This document shows, piece by piece, positions 60,701 through 64,000 of a DNA stretch of 64,000 nt; positions within the stretch are counted from its first letter, which is position 1, and every line of letters begins with the position of its first letter. Below the pieces are notes generated by a model. That model was not told where the DNA came from, did not search any database, and worked only from the letters and a program-made list of their open reading frames with translations. Position numbers and translations under genes: made by a program. Source of the DNA: Gemmatimonadetes bacterium 2013_60CM_65_52 (GTDB taxonomy: Bacteria; Gemmatimonadota; Gemmatimonadetes; Gemmatimonadales; Gemmatimonadaceae); NCBI GenBank assembly GCA_002215645.1, contig NGFI01000005.1, positions 302,678 through 366,677 of the forward strand, written 5' to 3'.

Positions 60701-61092
60701 CCGCCGACGGCAGCTTCGCCCGGGAGCTCGCGCGCACGAAGCCGTACGGGTACTCCCTGTTTCAGCTGGACGTGATGGGCATGCTCGCCGAAACAGTGTC
60801 CACGCCGTCACAGAACATGTGGACGTTCACCACGCCCGACGGTCGAGGCATGGGACGCGCCATGGCGTTCATGGCGCCGTACATCGAGAACAAGGCCACA
60901 TGGCCAAAGCCGCCGGACGTGATGTACCATGACGCGTGGCCCGTTCGGCATCCGTCGCTGTTGTTCGGCGGGCTGGCATTGCATCGACCGGAGTACATCG
61001 CGCTCTGGAAGCGACTCGACCCCGATCCCACCGTGGACGAGGTGATTCGCAATTACCCCGTGCGTCAGCCGCTGCTGTGGATGGCGCCGTGA
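57766..61092 (+). CDS. Exported GH95-like glycosidase fused to an alginate-lyase-family domain
   Basis: 1108 residues; signal peptide MTALRSTIAMLALGTLSAEAQ. Residues about 25-725 have the GH95 (1,2-alpha-L-fucosidase-type) layout: an N-terminal sandwich with WGESAFIGNGNLGATIFVQGG, then the helical barrel with LEGYYWIQMYKLGSAMREDGP, THSPEL, ESHRHYSHLLAIYPLGLI (His514) and FTGGASMHAMLGHGDSAL. After about residue 735 an alginate-lyase-type helical toroid begins (AVTRGDLLVSERARVLAAAERYL), with DFYSEADYWWPDP, YIRRDGETNPANFEAHR and NNGNNHSAAWALQVAAF (His941). One uninterrupted frame links the two. The family call for the first half is fairly secure; the lyase substrate could be another uronate polymer. 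Confidence 0.85.
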   Translation: MTALRSTIAMLALGTLSAEAQSAATPPVLVEWPAFLGRHDLVWDHLPARWGESAFIGNGNLGATIFVQGGALSWTINQTTVTHDQSRFPIGRVGLRTRGAQRGGSARLSLWDAEASGEVTTDSGTVRWSSFVSTTPSVIVIELQGEGGERDVALDWTPAEARPPRKVARKETFAPEDLHPPADVVQSMRGISSVQTFLGGGAHAEWIRREPSKNGRTTYYVTIGQSDDGPRALGAADALVGSAEAKGPARLRSNHRVWWHAYYPASFLSFPDARLEGYYWIQMYKLGSAMREDGPILDLNGPWYAATPWPAIWWNLNVQLTYSPLFRANRIPLSESLFRNLDRNTAALIANVPEHLRADAAAIGRSSGPDLHRPVDLATATSDAAHEMGDLPWTMFYYWQYYRYTMDPRLLRTRVYPLLSRAINNYLGYVERGSDGRYHLPKTHSPELATVPDANYDLALVRWGLQTLIASAEQLHVADPHLPRWRDVLGNLTPFPADSTGLLVGRERPWKESHRHYSHLLAIYPLGLITPDSASGRSLIERSLATWEGVPSAFRGYSFTGGASMHAMLGHGDSALVRLNRFLDAPRYMEPNTFYAEAGPVIETPLAAANTMQELFLQDWGGTLRVFHGMPTAWRTASFDKLRADGGFLVSGVRNDGRTRWVRVQCLSGLPTRLLVDDWHGFVVRAKGGGRARVSAADGGGVHLELAKGAWVVLSETADVRLVPVQPAPLERDHVWPTRAAVTRGDLLVSERARVLAAAERYLREAPVTVTATRAPRSAGGLHDFYSEADYWWPDPSDSAKPYIRRDGETNPANFEAHRSAMRRLSLIVPALVAAFEITGDARYARHAIAHLRAWFVDDATRMTPNMLYAQAIKGVATGRGIGIIDTIHLVEVAQAALELERLGALEESELRNVKAWFHEYVTWMTTHPYGVDERNNGNNHSAAWALQVAAFSRFTGDTAKLGEMRRFFTETLIPGQMSADGSFARELARTKPYGYSLFQLDVMGMLAETVSTPSQNMWTFTTPDGRGMGRAMAFMAPYIENKATWPKPPDVMYHDAWPVRHPSLLFGGLALHRPEYIALWKRLDPDPTVDEVIRNYPVRQPLLWMAP

Positions 61093-61102
61093 GCGCCGAG
61101 CG

Positions 61103-62056
61103 TCATCCGTCGTGTTCGATGGGGCGGACGCCCGCTTCGAGCATGTAGCTCGTCACCACGTCGGCGAATTGCGCGAAGGCGACTTCCGGCTCCTCGATGT
61201 CGGGGTGCCAGCGCTTCTCCCACTCGAAATTGTAGAAGCCGCGATAGCCCGTTGCGGCGAGCGCCGCGATCTGCCGTTTCACCGGCACGTCACCTTTCCC
61301 GGTCAGCACGTACTTCCTGTCGTTGCCCGCGGGTACGGAGTCCTTGAGGTGCGTGTGCCGAATGTGCTGGCCAAGCGCGAGCACCGTCGCCTCGGGCTCC
61401 TCCTTGCCAAACGCGAACGTGTGATGCGCGTCCCAGAGCACGTCGGCACCGGGCGAATCGGCGCGTTTGATGATCTCGAGAATGGTCGGCGAATCGGTGA
61501 AATCGCCGTGTGTCTCGATCAGCACGACGACGTTCTTTTCCTTCGCGTATGTGCCCAGCGTCCGCAACGCCGCGCCGACGCGCTCGAGCGTCTGCTCGCG
61601 CGGAACGCCAGCGATGTACTTGTTGCCGAACACACGGATGTAGGGGACGCCCAACGCCGACGCCAGGTCGATGAAGCCGCGCGCCTCGTTCACTCCTGCC
61701 ACGCGCTTGGCCTCGTCGGTCTCGTGCAGGTTGGTCGACGCGCCAAGGTCGCTGATGACCAGCCCCAGATCTTCCAGCGCGCGTCTCGTCTGAGCGATTT
61801 GCGCCGGCTGGAACTGCGGCACCTTCGTCAGATCGATGGTGTCCTGCACGCCGCGAAGCTCGATGGCCGCATAGCGGTGGCTCGCGGCGAAATCGAGAAT
61901 CGTGCGCCAGTCCCACTTCGGGCAGCCCAATGTCGAGAAGCCCATGGGCAAGTGGCTCGGATGGCGCGTCAGCAGTGCGCCCGCAGAGCGGGGAAGGACA
62001 ACGCCGGCAGCCGCTATGGCGGCTGCGCGCTGAAGGAAGTCGCGTCGGTTGATCAT
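61103..62056 (-). CDS. Sugar phosphate isomerase/epimerase-type TIM barrel protein, Tat-exported
   Basis: 317 residues. The N-terminus MINRRDFLQRAAAIAAAGVVLP is a Tat signal with RRDFLQ. The mature part is an AP-endonuclease-2/xylose-isomerase-like barrel: YAAIELRGVQDTIDL, GVPYIRVFGNKY, VVVLIETHGDFTDSPTILEII, VLWDAHHTFAFGKEEPE, HIRHTHLKDS and FYNFEWEKRWHPDIEEPE. The Glu, Asp, His and Glu in these motifs match the metal ligands of the fold. The ATG at 62056 overlaps the preceding gene stop by four bases. Periplasmic proteins of this type occur next to GMC and Gfo/Idh enzymes and are suspected keto-glycoside converting enzymes. Confidence 0.9.
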   Translation of the reverse strand: MINRRDFLQRAAAIAAAGVVLPRSAGALLTRHPSHLPMGFSTLGCPKWDWRTILDFAASHRYAAIELRGVQDTIDLTKVPQFQPAQIAQTRRALEDLGLVISDLGASTNLHETDEAKRVAGVNEARGFIDLASALGVPYIRVFGNKYIAGVPREQTLERVGAALRTLGTYAKEKNVVVLIETHGDFTDSPTILEIIKRADSPGADVLWDAHHTFAFGKEEPEATVLALGQHIRHTHLKDSVPAGNDRKYVLTGKGDVPVKRQIAALAATGYRGFYNFEWEKRWHPDIEEPEVAFAQFADVVTSYMLEAGVRPIEHDG

Positions 62057-62877
62057 GCGCATGCTGTGAATCGCTCCTTCGTGAGGCGGACGATGTCGTC
62101 TGTCGGCATCGCCCAGATCTGCTCGTTGAAGATCTCGACTTCGATTGGCCCGCGATAGCTCGCCCGCTCGATCTCGGCGCGGATGCCGCGCAGATCGATT
62201 ACGCCGTCACCCATCATGCCGCGTCCCATGAGCACGTCGCGGGCAGGCACGAGCCAGTCATTCACGTGGTACCCGACGATGCGGTCGCCGAGCCATTGAA
62301 TCTCGTCCGTCCGCTCGGGATCCCACCAGACGTGATAGACGTCCACCACCACGCCGACCACTCGCGGATCGAAACGCTCCGCCAGCAGTCTCGCCTCGCG
62401 AAGCGTCGTGATGCACGACCGCTCGGCGGCAAACGCAGGATGCAGCGGCTCGATGCCAAGCTTCACGCCTCGCTCGGCGGCGTGCGACGCGATGGCGGCG
62501 ATGCCGTCCCGCACCATCGCTCGTGCTCCGGAGATGTCGCGATCGGGCGCGGCCCCGCACACGAGCACGAGCACCTCGGCGCCGAGTGCCGCAGCGTCGT
62601 CGATCGCGCGAAAGTTGTCGTCGATGCGTTCGCGGCGTGCAACATCCGTGGACGCGGGAAACATACCGCCGCGGCATACGCTCGAGACATTGATGCCGGC
62701 GTCGCGCACGAGCTTCACTGCTGCCGCGACGCCGGTCTCCGCCAACTTGTGCCGCCAGATACCGACATTGGAAATGCCATGGCGCGCGCAACTCTCCACC
62801 ACCTCTCCCAGTGACGCACGCTCCGCCGTGGCCTGATTGAAGCTGAGTCGCCGAACCTCAGGAGGCTGTAGCGTCAT
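62053..62877 (-). CDS. Sugar phosphate isomerase/epimerase family protein, cytoplasmic
   Basis: 274 residues, a second TIM-barrel protein of the AP-endonuclease-2/IolE-like group but without a signal peptide. Motifs: LSFNQATAERASLGEVVESCARHGISNVGIWRHKL, VSSVCRGGMFPA, GAEVLVLVCGAAPDRD, KLGIEPLHPAF, VGVVVDVYHVWWDP, IVGYHVNDWLVPARD and PIEVEIFNEQIW. The start is ATG 62877, four bases inside the stop of the DUF993 gene. The three genes 61103-63995 overlap serially and so form one operon, likely converting a keto-sugar or inositol-derived intermediate. Confidence 0.91.
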   Translation of the reverse strand: MTLQPPEVRRLSFNQATAERASLGEVVESCARHGISNVGIWRHKLAETGVAAAVKLVRDAGINVSSVCRGGMFPASTDVARRERIDDNFRAIDDAAALGAEVLVLVCGAAPDRDISGARAMVRDGIAAIASHAAERGVKLGIEPLHPAFAAERSCITTLREARLLAERFDPRVVGVVVDVYHVWWDPERTDEIQWLGDRIVGYHVNDWLVPARDVLMGRGMMGDGVIDLRGIRAEIERASYRGPIEVEIFNEQIWAMPTDDIVRLTKERFTACA

Positions 62878-63995
62878 GCGACTCCCGCGACAGCGAAGAA
62901 GGATCGCGCGCGCGCCGCCGCGAGCTCGGGATCGCGGATGAGGCCCGCCTCGTCTGCCAGCATGAGAAGATCCGCGAGATGCACGACGGAACGCGCGCTC
63001 TCGGCGCCGCCGAGCATGCGGAAATGCCGTTGATGGCCGTTGAGCCACGCGAGAAACACGATGCCTGTCTTGTATGCATGCGTCGGCGCGCGGAAGATGT
63101 GTCGGGACAACGGCACCGTCGGCTCCAGTGCCGTCTGATAGCGATCCATGTCGCCGGCGTCGAGCGCCTGGAGTGCATCGGATGCCGCGGGCGCGATTGC
63201 GTCGAGGATGCCGAGCAACGCGTCACTGTGGCCGGACTCGTCACCCCTGATGAGCTCGGCGTAGTTGAAGTCGTCGCCGGTGTACATGCGTACGCCCGCC
63301 GGCAACCGCCGCCGCATGTCGATCTCGCGCTGCGCGTCGAGCAATGAGATCTTGATGCCGTCCACCTTCTCGCGATTGGCTGAGATGATGTCGAGACAGA
63401 CACTCATCGCTTCGTCGAGGTCGCGGGTGCCCCAGTAGCCCTCGAGCGCCGGGTCGAACATGTCCCCGAGCCAATGAAGGATCACGGGCGTGCGCACCTG
63501 GCGGAGAATGGCGCCGTAGACATCGCGATAGTCGTCCGCGGAGCATGCCGCGCGAACGAGAGCGCGACTTGCCATGAGAATCACTCGTCCGCCGACCGAC
63601 TCCACACATCCCACCTGTTCTTCGTATGCGTGGCGCACGGTGGCGAGCGAGACGCCCGCCGCAGGCGCGAGATGGTCTGTTCCCGCACCGCATGCGACGA
63701 TGCCGCCCGTCGCGCGTGCCTCGGCAACCGACCGCGCGATGAGCTGTTGTGCCGCCGGCCATGTGAGGCCGCCTCCCCGCTGTGCCGTGTCCATTGCTTC
63801 GGCGACCGCAAATCCAAGTCCCCAGAGATGTCGCCGATAGGCAAGCGTCGCTTCCCAGTCGATGCGCGACTCACTCAGTACGTTCACGTCGGCGAATGGA
63901 TCACAGACGACGTGTGCGGCGGCAAATGCGATGCGAGAACGAAACGGCGCCGTCGGTGTGCGCCACTCGCGCGCCGGACGCAGAGTGAACGTCAT
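62874..63995 (-). CDS. DUF993 family protein
   Basis: 373 residues. I recognise the DUF993 family from the opening RIAFAAAHVVCDPFADVNVLSESRIDWEATLAYRRHLWGLGFAVAEAMDTAQRG, and from PVILHWLGDMFDPALEGYWG, KVDGIKISLLDAQREIDMRRRLPAGVRMYTGDDFNYAELIRGD and HAYKTGIVFLAWLNGHQRHF. The fold is predicted as a TIM barrel of the dihydrodipicolinate-synthase type; the Lys in GIKIS would be the Schiff-base candidate. The ATG is five bases from the window edge, so the gene appears complete. It commonly sits beside sugar isomerase genes, as here, suggesting an aldolase-like step. Confidence 0.9.
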   Translation of the reverse strand: MTFTLRPAREWRTPTAPFRSRIAFAAAHVVCDPFADVNVLSESRIDWEATLAYRRHLWGLGFAVAEAMDTAQRGGGLTWPAAQQLIARSVAEARATGGIVACGAGTDHLAPAAGVSLATVRHAYEEQVGCVESVGGRVILMASRALVRAACSADDYRDVYGAILRQVRTPVILHWLGDMFDPALEGYWGTRDLDEAMSVCLDIISANREKVDGIKISLLDAQREIDMRRRLPAGVRMYTGDDFNYAELIRGDESGHSDALLGILDAIAPAASDALQALDAGDMDRYQTALEPTVPLSRHIFRAPTHAYKTGIVFLAWLNGHQRHFRMLGGAESARSVVHLADLLMLADEAGLIRDPELAAARARSFFAVAGVA

Positions 63996-64000
63996 CGTGG

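Overview
Organism. The window is high-GC, densely packed, and combines outer-membrane SusC/SusD-type glycan import, a CUT2 sugar ABC transporter, many secreted or Tat-exported glycoside-processing enzymes, small orphan TonB-plug-like lipoproteins and a relic of a PD40-propeller protein kinase. I infer a soil Gemmatimonadota (Gemmatirosa/Gemmatimonas-like) chromosome. No rRNA, tRNA, CRISPR array, insertion sequence or phage structural gene was seen.

Layout. 1-1.2 kb: 5' end of a secreted protein, a SET-domain methyltransferase and a decayed PD40/kinase fragment. 1.2-10.5 kb: a xylose/ribose-type ABC transporter whose permease and binding protein are separated from their ATPase by a DHFR-like remnant, DoxX, an AraC regulator and a two-gene unit of which the larger member is a membrane-anchored lipoxygenase homologue. 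10.5-23.5 kb: a xylan/xylo-oligosaccharide locus (SusC, SusD, GH3, GPH symporter, secreted GH10 xylanase, plug-like lipoprotein, aldose 1-epimerase, ROK repressor). 23.6-29 kb: housekeeping genes (Minf_1886 family, Nnr, ThiL, PlsC-like acyltransferase, enolase, FtsB/DivIC-like). 29-31.7 kb: small membrane, lipoprotein and secreted genes plus a VapBC-type module. 31.8-38.4 kb: a three-gene sensor kinase / double-receiver / hybrid kinase operon facing a fused tandem LysR regulator. 38.5-43 kb: a MerB-like organomercurial lyase gene with an in-frame TGA at the catalytic Cys position, YaeQ, a HigBA module, small secreted proteins and a voltage-gated-type K+ channel. 43-64 kb: a second carbohydrate region with a Gfo/Idh/MocA oxidoreductase, cupin, LutABC, GH106-like, GH29-GH27 fusion, BNR-type lipoprotein, GMC oxidoreductase with its Tat subunit, GH95-alginate-lyase fusion, two TIM-barrel isomerases and a DUF993 protein.

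How the genes fit together. In the xylan locus the predicted path is: secreted GH10 cuts xylan, SusC/SusD import oligomers across the outer membrane, the GPH symporter takes them into the cytoplasm, the signal-less GH3 enzyme releases pentoses, the epimerase equilibrates anomers, and ROK senses the sugar. In the second region exported glycosidases (rhamnose-, fucose- and galactose-directed by family) sit with GMC, Gfo/Idh and xylose-isomerase-like enzymes, a set compatible with oxidative breakdown of glycosides.

Most unusual items: (1) a probable selenocysteine MerB-like lyase at 38491-39177, whose UGA replaces the equivalent of MerB Cys159 and is followed by a two-part stem-loop with bacterial SECIS geometry; (2) a lipoxygenase homologue carrying an N-terminal multi-span membrane domain, cotranscribed with an unknown two-span membrane protein; (3) three fusion proteins: LysR-LysR, GH29-GH27 and GH95-alginate lyase.
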